Shown in pieces: positions 7,852 to 15,266 of a stretch of 64,000 nucleotides of DNA. Numbering within the stretch: the first letter of the stretch is position 1; every line of letters starts with the position of its first letter. A model generated the notes under the pieces. That model saw only the letters and a program-made list of their open reading frames with translations. It was not told where the DNA came from and ran no database searches. Where the stretch lies: positions 1 to 64,000 of the forward strand of contig CAYYUK010000001.1 of assembly GCA_964474895.1 (NCBI GenBank). Direction: 5' to 3'. The position numbers were made by a program, and so were the translations under genes. This DNA comes from CAYFNK01 sp964474895 (GTDB taxonomy: Archaea; Nanobdellota; Nanobdellia; SCGC-AAA011-G17; PNOQ01).

Positions 7852-8087
7852 AGTTTCCATCCTTTTTTGACTTCTTGATCAACCTTCATGCCAATTGACT
7901 GGCCTTTTTTTGCTCCATTTACATTTTCGTGCTCTATCTGCATTGAACCTACTGTTTGAGTGAATGCCCCTTCCCCTTCTCCAATTGTTATTTTATCTCC
8001 GGATTTCATTGTACCTTCTACCTCTACTACTGCAACACCTATCTTGCTAAAGTAGTTGGATATTCTTCCTATTGGTTTCTTTTTCAT
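7839..8087 (-). CDS. Small EF-Tu domain 2-like beta-barrel protein
   Basis: 82 residues resembling domain 2 of translational GTPases: I-G-V-A-V-V-E-V-E-G-T-M-K-S-G-D, then I-G-E, then S-M-Q-I-E-H-E-N-V and A-K-K-G-Q-S-I-G-M-K-V. Stand-alone versions occur in archaea next to peptidase or translation genes; function is unknown. The ATG at 8087 is chosen over an upstream GTG because a perfect GGAGG Shine-Dalgarno lies 8 nt before it, unusual in this mostly leaderless genome. It overlaps the transglutaminase gene tail to tail by 13 nt. Confidence 0.75.
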   Translation of the reverse strand: MKKKPIGRISNYFSKIGVAVVEVEGTMKSGDKITIGEGEGAFTQTVGSMQIEHENVNGAKKGQSIGMKVDQEVKKGWKLYKE

Positions 8088-8118
8088 ACAAATTACCTCC
8101 AAATAAGGTAACTAGGGA

Positions 8119-8159
8119 TAATATATTTAAATGTTTTTAATCGTTAGATTTTTATATTC
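8119..8159. promoter_or_regulatory. Divergent promoter pair
   Basis: ATATATTTAAAT around 8121-8132 serves the minus-strand EF-Tu-domain gene and leaves a leader of about 13 nt with its Shine-Dalgarno. TTTTTATATTC at 8149-8159 is centred about 26 nt before the ATG at 8178. Confidence 0.45.
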
Positions 8160-8177
8160 TAAGCTCTAGTTTTTTGT

Positions 8178-8498
8178 ATGAAAAAAGAAGAAAAGCCATT
8201 TATGTGGTGGTGGGTTTGGTATTGGATTGTTTTCCTTTTTTTGGGAATTTTTGTTTTGTATAAAATCAGTCTCGGGTTAGTTTATTCTTATTTTATAATC
8301 TATGTTTTCATCTTAGCTATAGGAGTTCCTTTATTTTTGTTGTTGAATTTAATTACAAATGTTAAATACCATCTTGGAAAGAAAACTAAACTTCGGGACG
8401 ATTGGACATTTTGGGTTTGGTTATTTTTAACAGTAGTTTATACCTTACTAATGTTTTACGTTATTTCTTCTTTAGTTTATATTCAGTTTAGTGTTTGA
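8178..8498 (+). CDS. Hypothetical three-helix membrane protein
   Basis: 106 residues: a short basic N-terminus (M-K-K-E-E-K), then three hydrophobic helices at roughly 12-30, 34-58 and 76-102. The loop between the last two (K-Y-H-L-G-K-K-T-K) is strongly basic. Trp-rich near the first helix (W-W-W-V-W-Y-W). No family is recognised. It is monocistronic, with its own TATA element and a terminator-like region after the stop. Confidence 0.55.
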   Translation: MKKEEKPFMWWWVWYWIVFLFLGIFVLYKISLGLVYSYFIIYVFILAIGVPLFLLLNLITNVKYHLGKKTKLRDDWTFWVWLFLTVVYTLLMFYVISSLVYIQFSV

Positions 8499-8499
8499 T

Positions 8500-8523
8500 G
8501 AAAAAAAGTGAGATTTCTTTTTT
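8500..8523. terminator. Bidirectional T-rich terminator between convergent genes
   Basis: A run of A (T on the minus strand) at 8501-8507 and a run of six T near 8517-8522 flank GTGAGATTTC. Convergent stops lie at 8498 and 8532. Oligo-T tracts are the usual archaeal termination signal. Confidence 0.4.
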
Positions 8524-8531
8524 AGTCCTAC

Positions 8532-8987
8532 TTAATTTATTTCTTTAAAATAATCATGTACTCTTTCTAAAATATTTTTTAAGTAGAATTCCCTTATTTG
8601 TTTGTCAAATATAACTGACATATTTTCAAATTCTGTTATCCTATATTGATTTTTTATATTTTCAATTAAGTACATGTCTTTTAGTCTCTTTAATTGTCTT
8701 CTTATGTTTGATGATGCAATTCCATTTAATGGAAGTTTTTGTTTCTTTCTTTGTGTTATTACCTTTTCTTTTATTTCTTCAGAGGTTAATAGTAATTTTC
8801 TACTCCTTGATGTTAATAGAACTTGCAGTACGTCTACCACCACATCTCTTGAGTCTCCGGGTTGTAAAAGTCCGACGGAGAGACATAGTTTTCTTGTTAG
8901 ATCTCTCTTTGTTGTTGAGTAAGGTTTTTCATATTTTCTTAATGTAATTTCAGAAAGTGGTGTGTCTCTTGATATTGTTTTTGGCAT
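8532..8987 (-). CDS. Winged-helix transcriptional regulator, unassigned family
   Basis: 151 residues. An N-terminal basic segment (T-L-R-K-Y-E-K-P) leads to a helical region with a possible helix-turn-helix, then a clearer winged helix around 85-125: S-S-N-I-R-R-Q-L-K-R-L-K-D-M-Y-L-I-E-N then Y-R-I-T-E. It resembles DNA-binding regulators sorted only as archaeal wHTH. TATA CTATATAAAC near 9011-9020 gives a leaderless start. It is divergent from the gene at 9060, a plausible target. Confidence 0.65.
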   Translation of the reverse strand: MPKTISRDTPLSEITLRKYEKPYSTTKRDLTRKLCLSVGLLQPGDSRDVVVDVLQVLLTSRSRKLLLTSEEIKEKVITQRKKQKLPLNGIASSNIRRQLKRLKDMYLIENIKNQYRITEFENMSVIFDKQIREFYLKNILERVHDYFKEIN

Positions 8988-9059
8988 ACTTAAAACTTTT
9001 AATCAGGAAGTTTATATAGTTTTTGGATTATTTACAATAGAAATGTTTTTATTGTTATT

Positions 9060-9566
9060 GTGATTCTTTTTTTTACGTTGACAGGCGAATATTTGAATCC
9101 GGAAGTGTTAGTTGATTATTTGAATTCTAGATTTGCAGGTGGAGAGTTGAGTTTGGATAATGTTTCTCCATTGAAAAAAAGAGGTTCAGTTTATAGGGCT
9201 GTTTTTGGTATGGAAACTGAAGAGAGATTTACACAACCAATTTCTGCATCTGCTTGTTCTGGTTTGCTTGGTATTTTTGGTATTTCGAGTCATTCGGTTG
9301 TTGGAGAGGTTTTTTATGAGAGGGAATCAGATATGGGTGATAGTGATAATGTAAGAGAGGTTTTGACCTTGAATTTACGTAGACCTTTGAAAACTAAAAG
9401 TGGTAAAATACCAAGGTGCAGAGTTATTGTTGCCTCTCGTTGTTGCTATGGTATGTTAGAACGCGGTTGTGGTAGAGAGGTAAAAGATAGGATAAAAAGA
9501 CCCGGTTGGTTTTCTCGTGAATCTGATTTGGGAGATGTTTTACCTAATGATGCATTTCATAATTAA
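9060..9566 (+). CDS. Hypothetical protein, cysteine-containing
   Basis: 168 residues from a GTG; no in-frame ATG lies upstream and the next Met is about 50 residues in. The middle holds S-A-S-A-C-S-G-L-L-G and the C-terminal third holds C-R-V-I-V-A-S-R-C-C-Y-G then G-C-G-R-E, so five cysteines in all, possibly a metal site. No signal peptide or membrane helix. No family is recognised. Strand bias, sparse stops and position between a regulator and a predicted CARF-like gene support it being real. Confidence 0.5.
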   Translation: MILFFTLTGEYLNPEVLVDYLNSRFAGGELSLDNVSPLKKRGSVYRAVFGMETEERFTQPISASACSGLLGIFGISSHSVVGEVFYERESDMGDSDNVREVLTLNLRRPLKTKSGKIPRCRVIVASRCCYGMLERGCGREVKDRIKRPGWFSRESDLGDVLPNDAFHN

Positions 9567-9608
9567 TTCTACATAATCTTTATATACTAATTTAGTTTTG
9601 AAATTTTC

Positions 9609-9965
9609 ATGACAGAATTAATTGCTTTTTTATCAACCGGTAAGGGAACTTGGGGGCATATTGCTGGTTTGATTTCTAAAGATAAGTTTGAGAAGATTTT
9701 TCTATTAACTAACGATTTTGGTAAAGAGAATTTTACTGCTAATGAGAAAACCGAACTTATTGTTGTTAATGCTAATGATGATTATGAAAAGCTTAGAGAT
9801 CAAATACAAAGTTCTTTGAAAGATAAAGTAAAAGGTTCTGAAGTTGCTGTTAATTTTATTTCAGGCTCTGGAAAAGAACATATGGCCCTGATGGGTGCTT
9901 TGATGAAGATGGGTGTTGGCTTTAGATTGGTTGTTTCTACGCAAGAAGGTATTAAAGAAATTTAG
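9609..9965 (+). CDS. Stand-alone Rossmann-like protein resembling CARF domains
   Basis: 118 residues with the order strand (L-I-A-F-L-S-T-G), helix, strand (K-I-F-L-L-T-N), strand (E-L-I-V-V-N-A), helix, then strand plus helix N-F-I-S-G-S-G-K-E-H-M-A-L-M-G-A-L and a final strand G-F-R-L-V-V-S. The N-x-x-G-x-G-K-x-x-M segment recalls the N-x-T-G-G-x-K-x-M loop with which CRISPR-associated Rossmann (CARF/DUF1887-type) domains bind cyclic oligoadenylate. There is no effector domain and no CRISPR locus in the window, so a signalling role is only a suggestion. TATA CTTTATATAC at 9579-9588 gives a leaderless start. Confidence 0.55.
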   Translation: MTELIAFLSTGKGTWGHIAGLISKDKFEKIFLLTNDFGKENFTANEKTELIVVNANDDYEKLRDQIQSSLKDKVKGSEVAVNFISGSGKEHMALMGALMKMGVGFRLVVSTQEGIKEI

Positions 9966-9999
9966 AAAGTTTTAAATCCTGACTTCTATTTTCACTTTT

Positions 10000-11043
10000 A
10001 TGGGTGTTTTTGACGATGTTCTGAAAGATAATGAATCTCTCTTCAAGAATGAGTTTGCTTTAGATTTTGATTTTATTCCTAAAGAAATTCCACATAGAGA
10101 GAATCAGCAGAAGTATATTGCAGAATGTATTGCTCCTTTGTTTAATAATAGAAATGGACGTAACTTGTTTATCTGCGGGGCTCCTGGAATTGGTAAGACT
10201 GTTGCAGTGAGACATGTTTTTAGGGAGTTAGAGGAAAAAACTAGTGATGTGATTCCAATTTATGTTAATTGCTGGAAGAAAGATACTAGTTACAAGATTT
10301 TAGTTAGTATTTGTGAGCAAGTTGGATATAAGTGGACACATAATAAAAGAACTGATGAGTTGTTAGATGTTGTTTCTAGGATTTTGAATAAAAAAACTAC
10401 TGCTATTTGTCTAGATGAAGTGGATAAGGTTAAGGAAATTGATATTTTATATTCTCTTAGTGAAGATTTGTTAAAGAAAAGTATAATTGTAATTGCAAAT
10501 GATAAAGGTTGGATTGCTAATTTAGATCAAAGGATTCGTTCCAGATTTATGCCCGAGCATTTAGAGTTTCCAGAGTATAGTGCTGTTGAAACTAGAGATA
10601 TAATTAAAGAGAGGATTAAGTTTGCTTTCTTTGATAATATTTGGGATGCGGAAGCAATGAATTCTATTATTGATAGGGCTGCTGAGATGAAAGATGTTCG
10701 TGCTGGTTTGTTTCTTTTGAAGGAAGCGGGGAATGGTGCTGAGAGTAAGGCTTCTAAACAGATTTTGTTAGAGCATGCTGAAATTGCTATTTCTAAGTTG
10801 GAAGGTTTTAAAATTAAAAATTCTTTGGATTTTGGTGAGGATGAGAGACTTCTCTTAGATTTGATTAAGGAACACTCTGGTAGGACTGTTAAGGAGATTT
10901 ATGACGCTGGTGGTTTGGAGATGTCTTACAGGCATTTTCATCGTAAAATTGATGAGCTGAAGAAGAATGGGATGATATTCTTTGGAGATAAAAGAGAAGG
11001 TTCTACAATTGTTAATTATGGAAAGAAGTTGACTGATTATTAG
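10000..11043 (+). CDS. cdc6: Orc1/Cdc6 replication initiator (AAA+ ATPase)
   Basis: 347 residues. The N-terminus F-K-N-E-F-A-L-D-F-D-F-I-P and I-P-H-R-E-N-Q match the Orc1/Cdc6 initiator-specific start. Walker A is G-A-P-G-I-G-K-T with Lys66, Walker B is C-L-D-E-V-D with Asp139/Glu140, sensor 1 lies near I-V-I-A-N-D and the arginine finger near R-I-R-S-R-F. The C-terminus (about 275-345) is a winged helix for origin DNA. It binds origin repeats and loads MCM. TATA GTTTTAAATC is centred 26 nt before the ATG. Archaeal origins often lie beside this gene; flanking gaps are described separately. Confidence 0.95.
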   Translation: MGVFDDVLKDNESLFKNEFALDFDFIPKEIPHRENQQKYIAECIAPLFNNRNGRNLFICGAPGIGKTVAVRHVFRELEEKTSDVIPIYVNCWKKDTSYKILVSICEQVGYKWTHNKRTDELLDVVSRILNKKTTAICLDEVDKVKEIDILYSLSEDLLKKSIIVIANDKGWIANLDQRIRSRFMPEHLEFPEYSAVETRDIIKERIKFAFFDNIWDAEAMNSIIDRAAEMKDVRAGLFLLKEAGNGAESKASKQILLEHAEIAISKLEGFKIKNSLDFGEDERLLLDLIKEHSGRTVKEIYDAGGLEMSYRHFHRKIDELKKNGMIFFGDKREGSTIVNYGKKLTDY

Positions 11044-11059
11044 TTCTTGACACGTTGAC

Positions 11060-11119
11060 ATGGACGCGCGTGAGCTATTTAAAGAAAATTTTGCATTTGA
11101 ATATCTGGAGGTAAGATAA
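11060..11119 (+). CDS. Possible 19-residue peptide ORF after cdc6
   Basis: ATG at 11060 opens M-D-A-R-E-L-F-K-E-N-F-A-F-E-Y-L-E-V-R ending in TAA at 11117-11119. The core E-L-F-K-x-x-F-A resembles the start of Cdc6 itself (S-L-F-K-N-E-F-A), so it may be the remnant of a duplicated initiator N-terminus. Its stop overlaps the next ATG by one base, which suggests coupling. It may equally be chance. Confidence 0.3.
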   Translation: MDARELFKENFAFEYLEVR

Positions 11120-11235
11120 TGATATTTGGAAAGAAAAATTATATGCAATGGGACAATTTTAGTGAAAAGGACAAAGAGCTTGAGTTTTGGTCGTTTGTTA
11201 ATGATAATGGTGAAGATATAATGGCATCTGCCTAG
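11119..11235 (+). CDS. Small 38-residue ORF with strong Shine-Dalgarno
   Basis: ATG at 11119 is preceded by GGAGGT seven bases upstream, one of the best ribosome binding sites in the window. The product is acidic with aromatic residues (Y-M-Q-W-D-N-F-S-E-K-D-K-E-L-E-F-W-S-F) and ends at TAG 11233-11235. Right after it, GGGGGG precedes another ATG (11245-11274, nine codons). The 278-base gap between cdc6 and the phosphoesterase holds only these tiny ORFs and the phosphoesterase TATA element at 11291-11300. I see no convincing origin recognition box in it. Confidence 0.4.
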   Translation: MIFGKKNYMQWDNFSEKDKELEFWSFVNDNGEDIMASA

Positions 11236-11321
11236 GGGGGTAAAATGGAGACACTTGAATTAGATGAGGATTAAAATCCTAAAATCTAAAGTTTTAAAAA
11301 ACCATATTTTTCTTTTATTCT

Positions 11322-11912
11322 ATGAAAATATTAGCATTTACAGATATTGAATCAAACAAGAAACAGGCCCAAATAATTAGAGATAAAGTAAAGAGACATA
11401 ATCCAGATGTTGTAGTCTTTGCTGGAGATTTGACTTTCTTTGGTTTGGATATGGAAGGTATGGTTAAATTCTTAGATTCATTAAATAAAACTGTTGTTCT
11501 TGTTCATGGAAATCATGATGATGAGATTGAACTTAAAGTCCTTTGTTCAAAACGTAAAGATCTAAACTTTATTCATAGGAAAGTTTTTGAGCTTAATGAG
11601 TATATGTTTATTGGTTATGGCGGGGAAGGTTTTGATCAGAGAACTAAAGATATGGAAGACTTTATGTTAAAACAAAATACAACTTGTAAAAAGGTAATTT
11701 TAGTTATTCATCAACCACCATATGGAACTAAATTAGATCTAATGCCAATCTATGGACATATAGGAAATAAAAGTGTAAATAAAGTGATTAAGAAGTTAAA
11801 ACCTCTTGTTGTTTTTGTTGGTCACTTGCACGAGAATTTTAGAAAGAAAGATTATATTGATAGTTCTTTAATTGTTAACCCTGGTCAAACTGGGATGATA
11901 TTTAATGTTTGA
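11322..11912 (+). CDS. Calcineurin-like metallophosphoesterase
   Basis: 196 residues with the metallophosphoesterase motif series: F-T-D-I-E-S (motif I, about 6-11), F-A-G-D-L (motif II), H-G-N-H-D-D (III), V-I-H-Q-P-P (IV) and V-G-H-L-H-E-N (V). In motif I the usual D-x-H is D-I-E, so one metal-binding histidine is replaced by glutamate while all other ligands remain. The protein is likely a phosphodiesterase of the Icc/YfcE type; substrate unknown. TATA GTTTTAAAAA is centred 26 nt before the ATG. It overlaps tatD tail to tail by 11 nt. Confidence 0.85.
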   Translation: MKILAFTDIESNKKQAQIIRDKVKRHNPDVVVFAGDLTFFGLDMEGMVKFLDSLNKTVVLVHGNHDDEIELKVLCSKRKDLNFIHRKVFELNEYMFIGYGGEGFDQRTKDMEDFMLKQNTTCKKVILVIHQPPYGTKLDLMPIYGHIGNKSVNKVIKKLKPLVVFVGHLHENFRKKDYIDSSLIVNPGQTGMIFNV

Positions 11913-12648
11913 AAAATTTTTGGTAATTTTCATAAATTGCTTTTTCTAATTCTTCTTCTGTTATTCCCTTTACTTCTGCTATCTTTTTTATTGATTCTTT
12001 AATGAAAGAAGGTTCGTTTATTTTATTATCTTCATAAGGAGATAGGAAGGGGGCATCAGTCTCTGTAAGTATTTGAGAAAGTGGAACTCTTTTTGCAAGT
12101 TTTTTGAATGTTTTATTTCTTACAATTGATGTAGGTATTGAAAACATCCAACCTTCTTCAACTGCTTTTTTTGTTAATTCTGCATTTCCAGAGAAACAAT
12201 GCAATAAAACTTTCTTTGGCTTTTCTTGCTCTAAAAATTCTACTGTTTCTTTTTCTGCTTTTCTTGAATGAACTATTACTGGAATATCTTTTTTATTTGC
12301 AATCTTAATTAGTTTTGAAAGAACTTCTTTTTGTTTTTCTAATTTTTTTCCGTAGTGTAAATCTAAACCAACTTCACCAACTGCTATAGACTCATTTTCT
12401 TCTATAAATTTTAAAGTTTCTTTTATTTTTCCTTCAGAGGATTTGTCTATTACTGCAGGGTAAAAACCAAGTGCAGGTTTTATTATTGGATATTTTTTTG
12501 AAAGTTCTAGAACTTTTTTGTTACTTTCTAAATCTATTCCATTTGAAATTATAGAAACAAATTTGTTTTCTTTTGCTTTTTTGACCACGTCATCTATTTT
12601 ATTTTGATCCTTATACTGGTCCATATGGGCATGTACATCTACTAACAT
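11902..12648 (-). CDS. tatD: TatD-family metal-dependent DNase
   Basis: 248 residues of the TIM-barrel amidohydrolase fold. Metal ligands are visible: H6-A-H8 at the start (V-D-V-H-A-H-M-D), E in G-E-V-G-L-D, H in V-I-V-H-S-R, H in L-L-H-C-F-S-G and D in E-T-D-A-P-F. TatD proteins are 3'-5' exonucleases or other hydrolases of nucleic acid. It is the last gene of the aIF5A-L40e-protease operon; its ATG begins one base after the stop of the protease gene ends. Confidence 0.93.
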   Translation of the reverse strand: MLVDVHAHMDQYKDQNKIDDVVKKAKENKFVSIISNGIDLESNKKVLELSKKYPIIKPALGFYPAVIDKSSEGKIKETLKFIEENESIAVGEVGLDLHYGKKLEKQKEVLSKLIKIANKKDIPVIVHSRKAEKETVEFLEQEKPKKVLLHCFSGNAELTKKAVEEGWMFSIPTSIVRNKTFKKLAKRVPLSQILTETDAPFLSPYEDNKINEPSFIKESIKKIAEVKGITEEELEKAIYENYQKFFKH

Positions 12649-12649
12649 T

Positions 12650-13846
12650 TTATCTGAATGGTGCAGTGAAATAATTATAGAAAGCTGGTATTATGAACAT
12701 CAACAACAATAGCAATAAGATTATGCTTATAACTCCAAAGATTTTCTTCGCTGTTTTCTCTTTTTTAATGAAAGTTAGTAATGCTAAGTAAAACATCCTT
12801 CCACCATCTACCATTCCCATAGGAAGTAAATTAATTAATCCAACCATTAAATTTGTTAAGAATAACCAATAAACTAGAATGTTAATCCAAACCATTGTTT
12901 TAGCCCAAAAACCAAGTATAGGTGTTAACTGTAATCCAATATATCCTCTTTCTTCAGCGTCGGGATGTTCTCCAAGAGTTATAGAATATTCTCCCTTGTC
13001 TGTTGTTAGGTCGATTTTTTCAAACGGTACTGTTTTGTTTAATGCAATGAAAAATGTTTCTAAATTATTCACGTCTTCCCCATTAAAGCTTAGTATTTGT
13101 TCTCCTGTACTAAGTCCTGATAACTCTGAAGGTCCTCCTTCATCAATTCCTCCAACAATTATTCCATTTTGTCCAGCCAAAGACATTCCTGCCAGTGGGG
13201 CTACTATGAACATAAGTAATATAAAGAATACAAATGCTGTTACGAAATTAGCAAATGTTCCTGCAGATAAAACCGCTAATTGTTTTTTCTTTGATTGTTT
13301 TAACATCTGCTTTTCATCAGGCTCTACAAATGCTGCAGGTATAATTGGTAATAAAATTCCAAAGAATGCAAATCCTGATGACTTAACTTTTATACCATGC
13401 ATCCTTGCAAACAATCCGTGTGAAAATTCATGTACTGTTGCTAGAACAAATATTGCAATTATCCAATGTATGAAACTTAATTCTGGTAATCCTGGTATTG
13501 CTGCTCCCGGTAATAATGGTGCAACGACCATTTCTCTTTCGATAAAGAAATATCTGTAGACTGATTGTAAGAATGTGAATGTGATTAAAGCCATTCCTGC
13601 GAAACCCATTGAAATTGAAGTATAAGTTAAAATGTTTCTTGTTCTTTTGGATATTTTTTTGGCAAATTTATCCATGGACTTTAATCCCCATTTAGTCTTA
13701 TACATAATTAAATAGATTAATGGGAACAATAATTTATGGAGCTCTACTTTTTTTCTTTTTATTATTAGAAATATGGTTAGTACAATTCCGAGTAAAATTA
13801 GTAAAGTAAAGTCTACATTAAGTATGAAAAAATTATAAAGGCTCAT
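12650..13846 (-). CDS. Membrane-embedded site-2 protease (M50) with PDZ domain
   Basis: 398 residues. The zinc motif H139-E-F-S-H143 lies in a membrane helix, a PDZ domain follows (about 225-285, with G-I-I-V-G-G-I and G-P-S-E-L-S-G-L), and the second catalytic motif N-L-L-P-M-G-M-V-D-G-G-R is near 340. About six helices, including one at the N-terminus (residues 12-28). It cleaves substrates within the membrane; in bacteria homologues release anti-sigma factors. The family is usual in archaea, targets unknown. Its ATG overlaps the L40e stop. Confidence 0.92.
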   Translation of the reverse strand: MSLYNFFILNVDFTLLILLGIVLTIFLIIKRKKVELHKLLFPLIYLIMYKTKWGLKSMDKFAKKISKRTRNILTYTSISMGFAGMALITFTFLQSVYRYFFIEREMVVAPLLPGAAIPGLPELSFIHWIIAIFVLATVHEFSHGLFARMHGIKVKSSGFAFFGILLPIIPAAFVEPDEKQMLKQSKKKQLAVLSAGTFANFVTAFVFFILLMFIVAPLAGMSLAGQNGIIVGGIDEGGPSELSGLSTGEQILSFNGEDVNNLETFFIALNKTVPFEKIDLTTDKGEYSITLGEHPDAEERGYIGLQLTPILGFWAKTMVWINILVYWLFLTNLMVGLINLLPMGMVDGGRMFYLALLTFIKKEKTAKKIFGVISIILLLLLLMFIIPAFYNYFTAPFR

Positions 13847-14007
13847 TTAGATTTTCTCTTTGGTCTTAGAGCTTTCCCCCCGCACTTTCTACATAAAACC
13901 TTGCCTTGAAGTATTTTTAGAACGTTTGCTCTCTGTTTTGATTTACACCTTTTACAAACAAACACGTTTTTGAATAATCTATTTTGTGCTTCTTCAAATT
14001 TTGCCAT
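13843..14007 (-). CDS. rpl40e: Large-subunit ribosomal protein eL40 (L40e)
   Basis: A 54-residue gene: M-A-K-F-E-E-A-Q-N-R-L-F-K-N-V-F-V, then a zinc ribbon with C18-K-R-C21 and C39-R-K-C42, then A-L-R-P-K-R-K-S-K. This is the archaeal L40e pattern (A-x-x-R-L, four cysteines, L-R-P-K). In eukaryotes the same protein is made as a ubiquitin fusion; here it is free. It begins one base after the stop of the aIF5A gene and its TGA overlaps the protease ATG. Confidence 0.9.
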   Translation of the reverse strand: MAKFEEAQNRLFKNVFVCKRCKSKQRANVLKILQGKVLCRKCGGKALRPKRKSK

Positions 14008-14008
14008 T

Positions 14009-14398
14009 TTATCTTCCCTTCATCATTACTTTCTGCCCGATTATTATCCAATATGTTATTGAATCTCCTTCTTTTACCACTTCTTTTAATTCTTTTGGTA
14101 TTTTTAAATCAAAGGTTTCATATGTTTTTGCATCCATTACGTTTGCAGTGTCTCCCTGTATTGAAAGTATTTGTGCTCCTTCTTTTTCTATTATTGGCAC
14201 CTCAACTTTATCATGGCCGGGGTAAACTTTTATTATCTTTGATCCGTCAATTAGACCAACTGCAGATATCCTTGCTTTTGCATGTCCATGTTTTCCTGTC
14301 TTTGATATTTGCATGTCTGTTATCTTACATGCCTTATCATCAAAGATGACAAAACCACCAACTTTTAGACCAGATACTTGTGCTATTTTTTTATCCAT
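14009..14398 (-). CDS. eif5a: Translation factor aIF5A (hypusine-containing)
   Basis: 129 residues, the archaeal length. The modification loop I-S-K-T-G-K-H-G-H-A-K holds Lys36, the residue changed to hypusine or deoxyhypusine. The N-terminal SH3-like barrel is followed by an OB fold (about 70-129). The factor helps stalled ribosomes through difficult peptide bonds. It leads the operon; a TATA-like CTTAAAAAC lies near 14427-14435. Confidence 0.95.
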   Translation of the reverse strand: MDKKIAQVSGLKVGGFVIFDDKACKITDMQISKTGKHGHAKARISAVGLIDGSKIIKVYPGHDKVEVPIIEKEGAQILSIQGDTANVMDAKTYETFDLKIPKELKEVVKEGDSITYWIIIGQKVMMKGR

Positions 14399-14449
14399 TG
14401 CTAATTCATGGAGCTAGTTTGTTTTTAAGTTTTTCTAAAATATTGCCCA

Positions 14450-15190
14450 TTATCTTTTTGCCACTTTCCACATATCTTCAAAGAATTTCAAATAACTATT
14501 GGCAACATTTTTGTCTTTAATTAAAAATAAAATTGGTTCTTCTGTCCAAACTATGATTCCAACTTTGTCTCCTTGAATATTTGTTTCTGTTAGAGGTTCA
14601 AAATCTTTATCAAAATATTTTACAAGGGTTAACTTGTTTACTATCGTTTTTCCATAATTTTTTATAGATGGATTAAATATCATTCTTGCCTTAACTTTTC
14701 TTTCCATTCTCTTTATATCATAATTTTTCCAAAAAGTTTTTCCCATGACTTCAATAGAGTCTTGTGGAGCTCCAAAAACTACGTAGTCAGTTCCTTCCAA
14801 TGTTTCTTTATAGAATGCTCTTATTCCTTGTTTTCCCCTGTATATTGTTGCTTCTTGTTTTTCTAAGCTTTGTTTTGCAATCTTTTTTATTTCGTTTGAT
14901 ATTTTTTTTGCTTTTTCTTTAGTTTTTTCAGTTTCTTTTATTTTTTCTTCAAATATGTCTACTAAAATTTCTGGAGAAGCAATATGAAATATTTTTTTAT
15001 TTCCTTCTACAATAAATGTAATTAAACCTTTGTCTATTAATTTGTCTAAGTTATCGTATACAATATTTTTATGGAATTTTGTGTCTTGTATTATCCTATG
15101 GGCGTCTGCATTTTTGAATTTGATTAGTGAAAGATATACTTTAGCTTCATTTTTGTTGAATCCTAATTCCATTAGTTCTTTTGTGTTCAT
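14450..15190 (-). CDS. TrmB-family transcriptional regulator
   Basis: About 246 residues. The N-terminal winged helix has L-M-E-L-G-F-N-K-N-E-A-K-V-Y-L-S-L, the TrmB signature, then a recognition helix around I-V-Y-D-N-L-D-K-L. A coiled coil (about 75-110) and a C-terminal effector domain follow, with Y-R-G-K-Q-G-I-R-A-F-Y-K. Members bind sugars or other small molecules. The frame opens with TTG at 15211 and has ATGs at 15199 and 15190; the last is chosen because the TATA box is 26 nt away. It is divergent from the membrane trio at 15267. Confidence 0.85.
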   Translation of the reverse strand: MNTKELMELGFNKNEAKVYLSLIKFKNADAHRIIQDTKFHKNIVYDNLDKLIDKGLITFIVEGNKKIFHIASPEILVDIFEEKIKETEKTKEKAKKISNEIKKIAKQSLEKQEATIYRGKQGIRAFYKETLEGTDYVVFGAPQDSIEVMGKTFWKNYDIKRMERKVKARMIFNPSIKNYGKTIVNKLTLVKYFDKDFEPLTETNIQGDKVGIIVWTEEPILFLIKDKNVANSYLKFFEDMWKVAKR

Positions 15191-15213
15191 AGTAGTCATA
15201 ATATGTGACAACT

Positions 15214-15224
15214 AATATTTAAAT
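15214..15224. promoter_or_regulatory. Shared palindromic TATA element of the TrmB-type regulator and the membrane trio
   Basis: AATATTTAAAT includes the perfect palindrome ATTTAAAT (15217-15224). It is correctly spaced for the regulator start at 15190 on the minus strand. On the plus strand it would give a leader of about 20 nt containing TTGGAG before the ATG at 15267. No other TATA-like element is apparent between the two genes. Confidence 0.45.
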
Positions 15225-15266
15225 GTTGTTCTTTTGCTATCTTGGAGTAATGAAATTGGAGAAAAA

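Noticed and set aside
11044..11321. Replication origin boxes beside cdc6
   Set aside because: I found no inverted pair of origin recognition boxes or a clear mini-ORB. Position alone is not enough to annotate an origin.
12879..13559. 226-residue open frame antisense to the site-2 protease gene
   Set aside because: It mirrors codon structure of the M50 gene, whose zinc and PDZ motifs are clear. No start signals and no protein-like pattern.
15234..15266. TTG start of the first membrane-trio protein
   Set aside because: The ATG at 15267 has a GGAG five bases upstream and the added residues look non-coding.
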